DNA of 33,254 bases from a virus. The position numbers were made by a program, and so were the translations under genes. Under the pieces are notes generated by a model. The model did no database searches and had not been told where the DNA came from. It was given only the letters and a program-made list of their open reading frames with translations. Location: positions 1 to 33,254 of the IMG/VR virus record IMGVR_UViG_3300046327_000041; one strand, given 5' to 3'. Positions 1-7,072 of this stretch are shown here, one piece after another (position 1 is the first letter of the stretch; each line of letters begins with the position of its first letter).

Positions 1-1686
1 ACCAGCGCCAGCCAATGAAGATTTTAATTGTAGCGCATCAGAAACGATTTCGATACCACCAGAACCTGCAACAACTACATCAAGAGTATTACCAGATTTT
101 GTTAAGGCGTTACCAGCAACGATCTGTCCAGCACCAGAGAACTGAGTGAAGACGATTGCGTCAGTGCCAACTGTGAGTGGAGCATCAGAAGTGATAACGA
201 AACCATTGTCACCATTTAATGTACCTTGTTCAACGAACAAGAATAGACCTGGAGATACTTCGTTTGGAGCATCAGCATCAGAAGCACGTGCCCATGCACC
301 AGAAGCAACAACGTAGATACCGTTTTGAGAACCAGTTGTTTGGTCTTTAACTAGAACACGATCGCCAACACTAAGAGCAACACCGTCAATAGTTTGAGTA
401 TTACTTAGAGTGATGTTACCAGTAGTGGCAGCACGAACAGATTGTTTAACATCCAAACCAGCACGAGCAGCGTCAACATAAGCCTTTGTGGCAGCATCTT
501 GAGCATTAACTGGATCTGCAAGACCAGTGATGGTATTTGAACCCATCGCTAGGTTACCACTTAGAGACATACCAGCGAATGCTGGAGTTGCGCCAGAGTG
601 GATGTTCTGTGGTAGGCTTAATGTTACTGCAGCAGTTTCAGTTCCAGAACCAGATACGTTTACTTGGTTAGCAGTACCTGCAATAGTAGCAACATAGTTA
701 CCAGTAGTGTCAGATCCAAGAGCAACTGAGTCTGCTTGGATAGTTGCAGTGATAGTTACGTCTGAAGAACCATTGAATGACACAGAACCAGCTACGTCGC
801 CGCTCAATGTGATTGTACGAGCAGTTTGTAATGTAGTCGCAGTTGATGCGTTACCAGCTAATGCTGCATTAATTGTACCAGCAGAGAAGTTACCAGAAGC
901 GTCACGCTTAACGATGGCCAGCGCAGTGTTTGCGCTAGTAGCGTTAGATGTGATTGTTACTGCATTATTTGTAACAGCTGCACTTAGACCGTTTGTACCA
1001 GCAAAGGTTAGAGTGTCGCTTAATAGTGCTACGCCATCTGTACCAGTATCACCAGCAATGTTTAGAGTAGTCGCTAATGCTGCAGTACCTGCCGCAGTTA
1101 GTTGACCCTGAGCGTTAACTGTGAATGTTGGAATAGCAGTAGCAGAACCATAGCTACCAGCAGTAACACCAGTATTAGTGATAGAAAGAGTTGTTGTGTT
1201 GCTAGCATCACTTACATTAGAAGTGATACCAGTACCAGCAGTAATAGTACCACCAACTGCATCATAGATGAACTCAGTTAGGGATGTATTGTTGTCGCCG
1301 ATGTATAAGTTAGTAACAACTGTCTTACCAGTACCGTTTGGTGTGATTAGTAAATCACCATTAGTATTAGTTGTGCTTAGCGTGTTACCGTTAAGTTGTA
1401 AGTTATCAACTAATAGGTTGTCGATCTTGCTATCAACGTCAGTGATAATAGCAGATGACGCTGTTAGAGTTCCCTTGTTGTGATCCAACATGTCGGTAAA
1501 GAACTTACCGCCGATAACCACGTGATTGACTGCGTTACCAGCAGTCTCTGTACCCATACCAATGTATAAACGATCACCGCCGTTTGAACCATTGTCTGTT
1601 AAGGCTGAATACGCTAATTCACCTGCTCCCAATGTACTTGGGTTGCCAGATGTACCAGAACGTTTAATTCTAATAATAGATGCCAT
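1..1686 (-). CDS. Long tail fibre protein, 3' end cut by window edge
   Basis: Open frame of 562 codons starting at the ATG at 1686 and running off the left edge without a stop. The start is supported by a GGAGAA ribosome site about 8 bases upstream (1694-1699). The product is rich in Thr, Ser, Ala, Gly and Asn, with low-complexity beta repeats typical of trimeric fibres. Near residues 400-470 it has DAATKAYVDAARAGLDVKQS followed by a segment containing VLVKDQ and NGIYVV, a module that recurs in marine phage tail fibres. The N-terminus (IIRIKRS, then GELAYS and RLYIG) resembles the attachment region of virion fibre and neck proteins. It follows two small virion-type genes on the same strand and probably shares their late transcript from the promoter near 2317. 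Fibre assignment is confident from composition and context; the receptor and exact position on the tail are unknown. Confidence 0.8.
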   Translation of the reverse strand, partial: MASIIRIKRSGTSGNPSTLGAGELAYSALTDNGSNGGDRLYIGMGTETAGNAVNHVVIGGKFFTDMLDHNKGTLTASSAIITDVDSKIDNLLVDNLQLNGNTLSTTNTNGDLLITPNGTGKTVVTNLYIGDNNTSLTEFIYDAVGGTITAGTGITSNVSDASNTTTLSITNTGVTAGSYGSATAIPTFTVNAQGQLTAAGTAALATTLNIAGDTGTDGVALLSDTLTFAGTNGLSAAVTNNAVTITSNATSANTALAIVKRDASGNFSAGTINAALAGNASTATTLQTARTITLSGDVAGSVSFNGSSDVTITATIQADSVALGSDTTGNYVATIAGTANQVNVSGSGTETAAVTLSLPQNIHSGATPAFAGMSLSGNLAMGSNTITGLADPVNAQDAATKAYVDAARAGLDVKQSVRAATTGNITLSNTQTIDGVALSVGDRVLVKDQTTGSQNGIYVVASGAWARASDADAPNEVSPGLFLFVEQGTLNGDNGFVITSDAPLTVGTDAIVFTQFSGAGQIVAGNALTKSGNTLDVVVAGSGGIEIVSDALQLKSSLAGAG

Positions 1687-1700
1687 CTTTTATTTCTCCA

Positions 1701-1946
1701 TTAAAATTCTCCGCCTTCCATGTTTTGCGCATCGAGGGTGGTTGTGGATGTCCACTTATTTGTTGTTGTTTTGTATACCAAAATAGACCCATTAACTCTA
1801 ACGCTGGTATCAACGTCCGCAATATTGGACACTGATTCTACGACGGCAGGGTTGGCCACGTTTGATGAAGAAAGTGTAAGAACACCCTCAGAGACTGCTA
1901 TCTGAAGTGCTTCATCTGCTTGTACAATAGCTATTGTATCTGTCAT
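1701..1946 (-). CDS. Small virion-associated protein next to tail fibre
   Basis: An 81-residue protein with no cysteine and no membrane segment. The middle has a SILVYKTTTNKWTSTTTL segment, a 'value, variable, weight' type beta motif often seen repeated in fibre and structural proteins of T4-like marine phages. The stop codon (1701-1703) directly precedes the ribosome site of the downstream fibre gene, and the start at 1946 lies 5 bases after the stop of the upstream gene, so all three are co-transcribed. The role is probably structural, as a fibre accessory or attachment subunit, but this is inference from position and motif. The ribosome site is weak, so translation may be coupled to the upstream gene. 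Confidence 0.6.
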   Translation of the reverse strand: MTDTIAIVQADEALQIAVSEGVLTLSSSNVANPAVVESVSNIADVDTSVRVNGSILVYKTTTNKWTSTTTLDAQNMEGGEF

Positions 1947-1950
1947 TATT

Positions 1951-2286
1951 TTAAATCTGTGTTATTTGAGCATTCACTGTTACAATGCCTTCTACCACTC
2001 TTGTTTTAGTGCCAGAAGGTGAGGTAATTTCTACGTCATATAGCCATCGACCCGCAGGGATGGCTGATGATTGATCTGAATCGAGTTGGAGGCGAACTTT
2101 TCCGTTCGCTGCGTCGTAGATAGACGCTGTGAAATTATAGGCTACAGATGAGCTATATGACTTTCTCATCTGAGAATTAGCCATGTACCCAGTTAAATTT
2201 AGTGCTTGTCCGTTAGTCGCAGCTACAGTGATAATGTTACTGTAGTTCGCTCCCGCATCCACAAACAGATTGCTTATTGTCGCCAT
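1951..2286 (-). CDS. Small beta-rich virion protein (baseplate-upper-protein-like)
   Basis: A 111-residue protein. It opens with NLFVDAGANYSNIITV and has an LNLTGY segment, then RWLYDVEITSPSG and VVEGIVTVN. This order (linear polarity term, 'tGy' strand, 'W.yDve' strand, final 'GtvtV' strand) is the pattern of short Ig-like phage baseplate-upper or fibre-base proteins, where the domain anchors fibres. It is the first gene after an exact TATAAATA late promoter box at 2317-2324 and leads the three-gene fibre unit. No enzyme motif is seen. Fold-level assignment is moderate; the precise role is unknown. Confidence 0.6.
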   Translation of the reverse strand: MATISNLFVDAGANYSNIITVAATNGQALNLTGYMANSQMRKSYSSSVAYNFTASIYDAANGKVRLQLDSDQSSAIPAGRWLYDVEITSPSGTKTRVVEGIVTVNAQITQI

Positions 2287-2316
2287 CGTTCAATCCTAAA
2301 ATGATTCTTATCATCT

Positions 2317-2324
2317 TATTTATA
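2317..2324 (-). promoter_or_regulatory. T4-type late promoter box, exact match
   Basis: Minus strand reads TATAAATA, the T4 late promoter consensus, 31 bases upstream of the start at 2286. The expected transcript start is about 2311. It lies in one of the few true intergenic gaps, which favours function. Confidence 0.7.
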
Positions 2325-2341
2325 AACGAGGAGATTTGTAA

Positions 2342-3379
2342 TTAGTCGTCCAGAATGTTATGGAATCCTTTTAGTAGGAAAATCCACTGTGGTCTATTAA
2401 CGTTAAAATTTGAAATTTTCTTGGGCTTGTTCAAAGAGTATTCATGTTCACCAAGTTCTGCCAAAGTTTCTCTCATTTGCCATCTGTGAGTATTCGGGTT
2501 TCCTTTGATTTTGGTGAATGGTTCATTGGTATTAATAGCCCATCTTTGGAAATCATCAGTATTAAAGAATCCAATAATTCTTTCTGCTTTTTCTCCTCCT
2601 TGAATCATAGTCCTGTGTTCATATAATGCAGTATACCAGTCTAAGTTGAAGATACAATACCATCTAAGATCATTTACAGTTTCTAGCTTCTTGGGAGAAG
2701 CCTTAATCATCGGATCAAAAAACTCTAATAGATTAGAGTCGATATGTTTCTCGTATGACTCATAAATTGTCTTTGGTGTGCCAAGAGTATGGTGAAACAT
2801 TGCAGTTTCTCCTGTGGCAAAGAAATCGTCTGTTGGTCCAAATAGTTGATTACCACACATCCCACTAACGTAAATACAATCAGTTTCCTGATACGCTAAC
2901 TCATTATCTGTTGCAGTTTGTATAATGTATTTGAATTCGTGCTTTAGTCTTCTATCGAACATATCGCCAGATTCGATAATAGAATTATATGTACCATATA
3001 TCCTAACTTGTTCTGGATCATTAGCATAATGTCTTAAAAGAAGAAGGATATATGTACTGTCGATTCCACCTGACCATAGAACATAGATGGTCTTACCTGT
3101 AGCTAGAAGTTGTTTGGCTCTTTCTTCAGCTACTGCATTAAAAGATTTTGTAGAAAACCCTAATGGGATTGGATGGATATCTTTAGCTATGTTTAAGTAG
3201 TGTGGAATAGACTTAGTTCTATCATACACCATATTATGTTTGTTCAACCCAAACTTGTTGTATGTGTCGAGAAGGTTATCGCTATATTCTTCTGACAAGA
3301 ATGGTGCCATAAGATGTTTTTTACTTTGAATTATCTCTGGTACGATGTGGGTGTTATAGTATAGAATCTCTGGTCTCAT
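2342..3379 (-). CDS. PP-loop ATPase (asparagine-synthetase/ATP-pyrophosphatase type)
   Basis: A 345-residue protein with the PP-loop motif SGGIDST at residues 103-109, after a hydrophobic strand (TIYVLW). This is the ATP-binding signature of N-type ATP pyrophosphatases such as asparagine synthetase B, QueC and NAD synthetase, which adenylate a carboxylate or carbonyl before amide or thio transfer. No N-terminal glutaminase domain is present: there is no catalytic Cys2 or Ntn start, and the first 80 residues do not resemble one. Any nitrogen donor must therefore be free or bound elsewhere. The substrate cannot be read. It has its own late promoter box (3419-3426) and an AAGGAT ribosome site at about 3382-3387, and it lies just after the solute-binding-protein gene and its terminator. 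It may act with the radical SAM enzyme in tail or small-molecule modification (inference). ATPase superfamily is confident; function is open. Confidence 0.8.
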   Translation of the reverse strand: MRPEILYYNTHIVPEIIQSKKHLMAPFLSEEYSDNLLDTYNKFGLNKHNMVYDRTKSIPHYLNIAKDIHPIPLGFSTKSFNAVAEERAKQLLATGKTIYVLWSGGIDSTYILLLLRHYANDPEQVRIYGTYNSIIESGDMFDRRLKHEFKYIIQTATDNELAYQETDCIYVSGMCGNQLFGPTDDFFATGETAMFHHTLGTPKTIYESYEKHIDSNLLEFFDPMIKASPKKLETVNDLRWYCIFNLDWYTALYEHRTMIQGGEKAERIIGFFNTDDFQRWAINTNEPFTKIKGNPNTHRWQMRETLAELGEHEYSLNKPKKISNFNVNRPQWIFLLKGFHNILDD

Positions 3380-3390
3380 GATATCCTTAA

Positions 3391-3416
3391 AACGAAAAAG
3401 GGAGCCGAAGCTCCCT
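3391..3416 (-). terminator. UUCG-loop intrinsic terminator
   Basis: Minus strand reads AGGGAGC, TTCG, GCTCCCT, then TTTTTCGTTTT: a 7-bp perfect stem (arms 3399-3405 and 3410-3416) with an ultrastable UUCG tetraloop and a T-rich tail. It lies 18 bases after the stop of the solute-binding-protein gene and before the PP-loop gene, so it ends the radical SAM operon transcript. Confidence 0.9.
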
Positions 3417-3418
3417 AG

Positions 3419-3426
3419 TATTTATC
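3419..3426 (-). promoter_or_regulatory. Late promoter box (GATAAATA) overlapping the terminator
   Basis: Minus strand GATAAATA, one mismatch to TATAAATA. The expected transcript start (about 3413) falls inside the first arm of the terminator hairpin. A transcript from this promoter would lack the full stem and could pass into the PP-loop gene, while read-through RNA would fold and stop. Confidence 0.5.
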
Positions 3427-3434
3427 GCATCAAA

Positions 3435-4382
3435 TTAGTGTAGTTGAATCTTCTCAACTAGACCTGGAGTGAAGTAGTCAGCAAACTTAGCGTAAACTGG
3501 AGCAGTGACTTCTTTGAAACGTGCTTCTTGTTCAGCAGTCATCTTAACAACTTCAACACCCTCAGCTTCACATTGAGCCAAGATGTTTGGAATATCAGCA
3601 ACAGATTCACGACGCTCTTGACGAGCAGCATTGAATGCAGCAGTAGACAAGATTTCTTGAGTTTCAGCATCGAACTGCTTGAAGAAGTCTTGGTTAACGA
3701 TGATAGAAGTCAAGAACAAGCTATGTGCTGTATCATTAACAACTTTGAAAGACTTATGTTGATCTAATGGGAACACACGAACGTAAGTAGATTCACCAGC
3801 TTCAATAACTCCAGAGTCAGCTGCAGCGTTCATTTCTTCTAAAGCGATGTGCTCATTAGGAATAGCGCCAAGCAACTTGAATGTCTCAACAGCAACAGGA
3901 GAACGGCTAGTGCGAACAGTGCGACCTTGCCATGCTTCTACAGTATCAGCCTTAAAGTTAGCTGGAACAACACGGTATCCACCAGAGTAAGTGAAAGACA
4001 TAGCGTGAGTGTTAGAATTAGCAGCAACGCCAGCCAATAGATCCATACCAATAGAACCTTCTAACACTACATCAGCGTGATCGTGGTCACGGAACAGGAA
4101 TGGAAGATCTAGGGCGTGCAGGTCTTTGTTGTAATCAGCTAACCAAGTAGTGTAGATATGGCTCATTTCAATAGTGCCATTATCAACTAATTGCATCAAA
4201 GCATCTTTAGTGATTTTCTTGCCACCGTTATATTTGTTAGTATAGTCAGTTAAAGAAAGAACTTCGATGTCGAAAGCACCATTAGTTTTCTCATTAACTT
4301 CTTTAGCGAAACGCTCCGCTACTTTTAAAAATAAGCCAATAGGTTCGTGTGCGATCACCCATTTTACATGCTTAATAGTCAT
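3435..4382 (-). CDS. DctP-like TRAP solute-binding protein without signal peptide
   Basis: A 315-residue protein with the fold signature of TRAP-type (DctP/TAXI-like) periplasmic solute-binding proteins: a beta-alpha start with FAKEVNEKTNGAFDIEVL (26-42), LDLPFLFRD (91-99), GYRVVPANFK (135-144), the key WQGRTVRTSRSPVAVETFKL segment (151-170) with the Arg region that clamps a ligand carboxylate in this family, LGAIPNEHIALEE, and a C-terminal helix set. Family members are normally exported; here the N-terminus (MTIKHVKWVIAHEP) has no signal peptide or lipobox, so the product stays in the cytoplasm or is built into the virion. The start overlaps the 103-residue gene by ATGA. Two late promoter boxes lie inside that upstream gene, suggesting high late expression. 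Possible roles are ligand sequestration, a sensor, or a virion-displayed binding domain. No TRAP membrane subunits are present. Family call is confident; role is unknown. Confidence 0.82.
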   Translation of the reverse strand: MTIKHVKWVIAHEPIGLFLKVAERFAKEVNEKTNGAFDIEVLSLTDYTNKYNGGKKITKDALMQLVDNGTIEMSHIYTTWLADYNKDLHALDLPFLFRDHDHADVVLEGSIGMDLLAGVAANSNTHAMSFTYSGGYRVVPANFKADTVEAWQGRTVRTSRSPVAVETFKLLGAIPNEHIALEEMNAAADSGVIEAGESTYVRVFPLDQHKSFKVVNDTAHSLFLTSIIVNQDFFKQFDAETQEILSTAAFNAARQERRESVADIPNILAQCEAEGVEVVKMTAEQEARFKEVTAPVYAKFADYFTPGLVEKIQLH

Positions 4383-4690
4383 TCGGTTTCTCCTAATTTG
4401 CTGGTATCAAATATCCAGCTTTGTGTTTGTTCTTTAAAATTCATAAATCTTTTAATCACAGTTACTCTGTTATTTATAAGATTTCTCATTGTATTTATGT
4501 CAGGAATCTCTTCCTTATTTAGGATATCAGAGACTGGAATCACCGTGTCTCTGTGTCCATATTCTTTAGTGTTCGAGTCGTATATAAAGTAATCTTTCAT
4601 CGAAAACCACTCCAAGTTACCGTCCCCTTGTTCAATAGATCTTGGAAACTGTCTAATCTCGATTACATATCCATTAATAAATGAACTCAT
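4379..4690 (-). CDS. Uncharacterised 103-residue protein in radical SAM operon
   Basis: Not recognised. It is a soluble, cysteine-free, charged protein with aromatic-rich strands in the first half (YVIEIRQFP, EWFSMKDYFIYDS) and a helical second half (INTMRNLINNRVTVIKRF). It is joined to the radical SAM gene by an ATGA overlap at 4687-4690 and to the solute-binding-protein gene by another at 4379-4382, so the three are translationally coupled. Such position suits a small partner, chaperone or peptide-recognition protein for the radical SAM enzyme, but no recognition-element motif can be confirmed by eye. It lacks Cys, so it is unlikely to be a thioether-peptide precursor itself. Confidence 0.65.
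   Translation of the reverse strand: MSSFINGYVIEIRQFPRSIEQGDGNLEWFSMKDYFIYDSNTKEYGHRDTVIPVSDILNKEEIPDINTMRNLINNRVTVIKRFMNFKEQTQSWIFDTSKLGETE
4471..4478 (-). promoter_or_regulatory. Late promoter box (exact) ahead of solute-binding gene
   Basis: Minus strand TATAAATA inside the 103-residue gene, about 90 bases upstream of the start at 4382. The same bases encode Leu-Ile-Asn-Asn, so chance is possible, but the match is exact and a second box lies 21 bases upstream. Confidence 0.45.
4492..4499 (-). promoter_or_regulatory. Second late promoter-like box (CATAAATA)
   Basis: Minus strand CATAAATA, one mismatch to the T4 late consensus, in tandem with the box at 4471-4478. It also lies inside coding sequence, so it is weaker evidence on its own. 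Confidence 0.3.
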
Positions 4691-6075
4691 GCTGCTACAA
4701 TAGGAATGATTTTTTTAGGTTTTCTAACCTTCTCTGGTTTACCTTTAGTCCACCAGAAGATATCTTTACGGTCTTCTCTTAGTGGACCATCAATATACTC
4801 TGGAATGCAACCTGTCATTTCTTCGATAGCAATACAAAATTCTACAATATTGTCACTATATGCATTGTCACAAGAGGCTTCCCATAGTGGTCCAGTTAAG
4901 AACATACAAGCACCCTTACAAATATGAATAACTGGGCAGCTTGGGCATTCTTTACGATCACTCCAGTGTGTTCCAGTATCGAGCCTTGTATTAGCTAAGT
5001 CTGAAACAGTACCTAGTTTGTGTGAAAATCCAGATGGATTGTTAGACACAGAACTAACGTTTTGGCAAGTTAAAACATTTCCGTTTAAGTCTACTGCTAT
5101 GTTTTCTGCTTTGTCCATACCACATTTTTGTGGCAGAGATTCTATTCGAGTACCATCTATAATAGAGGTAACAAAACCTGAAACCTTTTGGCCAATCGTG
5201 GCAAATCTACTAACCTTACCAGTACGTAACTCGTCCAGCGCCACAGATCTAAATCGAATATCTTCTTCACCATCCAACAACGAATTGGCCATACCACCTT
5301 CGTCATAAGCATCAACAAACGTGCCTTCGCCTATAACCAAATGTTGAATATAATCTGCACCGATTTCATTAGCTACAAATTTAACAAAGAATGCTTCTAT
5401 TCCCGCACGACTAATATTTTTAGAGTTAATCATAGAATTAAAACTAAACATCTTCTTTGGGGCGAGACGTTTGTATAAATCTATGATACCGATTTTAGAA
5501 TCTGGATCATCTAATGGATCTGGACCACGCACTGGTTGTCCTGGTCCATCATGGGATACTGCCACCCCGAATCCCATTGATTCTAACCAATCATTCTTTT
5601 CTTTATCTAATAAACTACCATTGGTAATTACTGACATAGACCCGTTAGGATACTTAGCCTTAATAGCTTCTGCTAATGGCTTAAATGTTTTCCAATAGAC
5701 AAAAGGTTCTCCACCCCAAAACTCGAAGTGTGAACCTTTTCCTAAACCATCTTCTCCACCTTCATACCAATTGCTCATATTAGCAACAAACGGATCTACG
5801 TCATTAAGATTAGTAGAATCTGCATGTGGAACAAAACGCTGATTGCAGTAATCGCATTCAAAATTACAAGAAAGACCCAACTGAATTTTAATAGTCTTTA
5901 GGTTTTTCTTACCATGCTCAATCTTAGCTGGCTCTTTAACTTCATCTTGTATCTTAACGTTACTAAGAATTGGTGTATCATCACCCCACTTTAGTAAACT
6001 TAATGAACTATCATAAGTTATTTTTTTATGAGTACTGTCCGCTGGGCACCATGCTGTAATATCAAAAATCGCCAT
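4687..6075 (-). CDS. Radical SAM enzyme with SPASM domain (peptide-maturase type)
   Basis: A 462-residue protein with both iron-sulfur modules of SPASM radical SAM maturases. The SAM cluster motif CNFECDYC gives C70, C74 and C77 (CX3CX2C), followed by the SAM-binding FWGGEP (119-124) and TNGSLL (151-156). The C-terminal part carries the full SPASM pattern: C318, then G332 and C337 (GX4C), C377-X2-C380-X5-C386-X3-C390-X11-C402. All seven expected cysteines are present. Enzymes of this class (anSME, sactipeptide, ranthipeptide and PQQ maturases) usually modify peptide or protein side chains by radical chemistry. There is a GAGGAT ribosome site and a late promoter box at 6105-6112, and the gene leads an operon with the 103-residue and DctP-like genes. 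The nearest Cys-rich candidate substrate is the fibre tip encoded at 7073-8254. The class is certain; the substrate is inference. Confidence 0.93.
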   Translation of the reverse strand: MAIFDITAWCPADSTHKKITYDSSLSLLKWGDDTPILSNVKIQDEVKEPAKIEHGKKNLKTIKIQLGLSCNFECDYCNQRFVPHADSTNLNDVDPFVANMSNWYEGGEDGLGKGSHFEFWGGEPFVYWKTFKPLAEAIKAKYPNGSMSVITNGSLLDKEKNDWLESMGFGVAVSHDGPGQPVRGPDPLDDPDSKIGIIDLYKRLAPKKMFSFNSMINSKNISRAGIEAFFVKFVANEIGADYIQHLVIGEGTFVDAYDEGGMANSLLDGEEDIRFRSVALDELRTGKVSRFATIGQKVSGFVTSIIDGTRIESLPQKCGMDKAENIAVDLNGNVLTCQNVSSVSNNPSGFSHKLGTVSDLANTRLDTGTHWSDRKECPSCPVIHICKGACMFLTGPLWEASCDNAYSDNIVEFCIAIEEMTGCIPEYIDGPLREDRKDIFWWTKGKPEKVRKPKKIIPIVAA

Positions 6076-6092
6076 ATTATCCTCAAAAAGAT

Positions 6093-6124
6093 TATCCTAA
6101 CACGTATTTATGCTCGTTAGGATA
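6093..6124 (-). terminator. Inverted repeat, possible terminator after beta-rich gene
   Basis: Perfect 9-bp arms (6093-6101 and 6116-6124, TATCCTAAC type) around a 14-base loop, followed on the minus strand by ATCTTTTTG. It lies 10 bases after the stop of the gene ending at 6134. The stem is AT-rich and the loop is long, so termination would be weak. The loop holds a late promoter box. Confidence 0.45.
6105..6112 (-). promoter_or_regulatory. Late promoter box (CATAAATA) for radical SAM operon
   Basis: Minus strand CATAAATA in the intergenic gap, one mismatch to TATAAATA, 30 bases upstream of the radical SAM start. The expected transcript start (about 6099) lies within the second arm of the surrounding inverted repeat. 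Confidence 0.55.
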
Positions 6125-6133
6125 GCCTGAATA

Positions 6134-7063
6134 TTAAAGTGTCTTAGTGAACGTGTTTCTGTTTACCCAGTATTTGAAACCCATCTTCACTCTAACTAAA
6201 TCACCAGAATTCATACCAGTTGTTACAACTTTAAATGAACCAGAACCATTGGTTACTGGAATTTTCAATTTAGGTAAGTATCCACTGTCTTGTACCAAGT
6301 AGATAAAGTCGACTTTATCTGATGTGACATCGAAATTAACTGTCAAAATATCATCAGTTTGTGCAGAAGAAGTGACATTAATTTCTGGCATTAGTTCAAA
6401 TGTTAATCTGATAATAGGATCCAGCGGATGTTTAGTTAAATTACCAGTAAAAGTCACTGTATGCTCTGCATAGTTAGTACCAGCTAAATCAATGTTGAAG
6501 TATTCAATTTCTGGAGTGTTATTCCAATATTCACCGTCAGCTTTAACTGCTGGTCTAATGATAACAGGAATAATATCATCTGCAGATGGGTTATCTTTAG
6601 TTACAAAGAACGCAATCACTGTAGCATCACCAAAGGTGTTAAAATCTTTTGTTGGTAATGTATTAGCATATGAGTTGATTAAATCACCCTCAAGTACAGT
6701 GTGTTCTTGTGCATCTGCAGTTTCATCGTCTGGAGTGTTTGTATTAACAACAGAATCTTTAATATACCATAAAGTTTGTCCATCAGCAGTGCTAAACATG
6801 CTGGTGTCAATTTTAAATTTATTGATTACTCTGTTCGAAGTTTCATTTTTGAAAACAACATTCAATATTGTTCCAGATAAATTCAAATCCCAATTAAATG
6901 TTACAGGAATTTCCTGAAAGTTAGTATCAGTCCACTCTGTCTCTGTTGGAAACTCTCCAGCCCACTCTACATCGGGTAGAGACTGTTGGAACAATGTGTT
7001 TGGAATAGCACCCTTTTGTGAAAGATATCTTCTTTTGTATTGTATTTTAGTTACGTATTGCAT
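6134..7063 (-). CDS. Uncharacterised beta-rich protein downstream of tail fibre
   Basis: A 309-residue protein not assigned to a family by eye. Composition is high in Thr, Asn, Asp, Val and Ile with alternating hydrophobic strands (for example VTFNWDLNLSG, HTVTFTGNL, IIRLTFELMPEINV), and the last 80 residues look like one or two Ig-like beta sandwiches ending in FKYWVNRNTFTKTL. It has no cysteine. The start is 9 bases after the stop of the fibre gene, so it is in the same transcript. This suggests a distal fibre subunit, adhesin or fibre-tip partner. A fibre-specific chaperone is an alternative but such proteins are usually smaller and helical. Confidence 0.6.
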   Translation of the reverse strand: MQYVTKIQYKRRYLSQKGAIPNTLFQQSLPDVEWAGEFPTETEWTDTNFQEIPVTFNWDLNLSGTILNVVFKNETSNRVINKFKIDTSMFSTADGQTLWYIKDSVVNTNTPDDETADAQEHTVLEGDLINSYANTLPTKDFNTFGDATVIAFFVTKDNPSADDIIPVIIRPAVKADGEYWNNTPEIEYFNIDLAGTNYAEHTVTFTGNLTKHPLDPIIRLTFELMPEINVTSSAQTDDILTVNFDVTSDKVDFIYLVQDSGYLPKLKIPVTNGSGSFKVVTTGMNSGDLVRVKMGFKYWVNRNTFTKTL

Positions 7064-7072
7064 ATGTTATCC

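Noticed and set aside
707-1105. Plus-strand open frames across 700-1500 that look like proteins
   Set aside because: They are reverse-frame shadows of the minus-strand fibre gene, which has a ribosome site, fibre motifs and continuous coding to the window edge.
3435-4382. The solute-binding gene as evidence that the window is bacterial chromosome
   Set aside because: It is flanked on both sides by phage tail genes on the same strand, with ATGA coupling and phage late promoter boxes.
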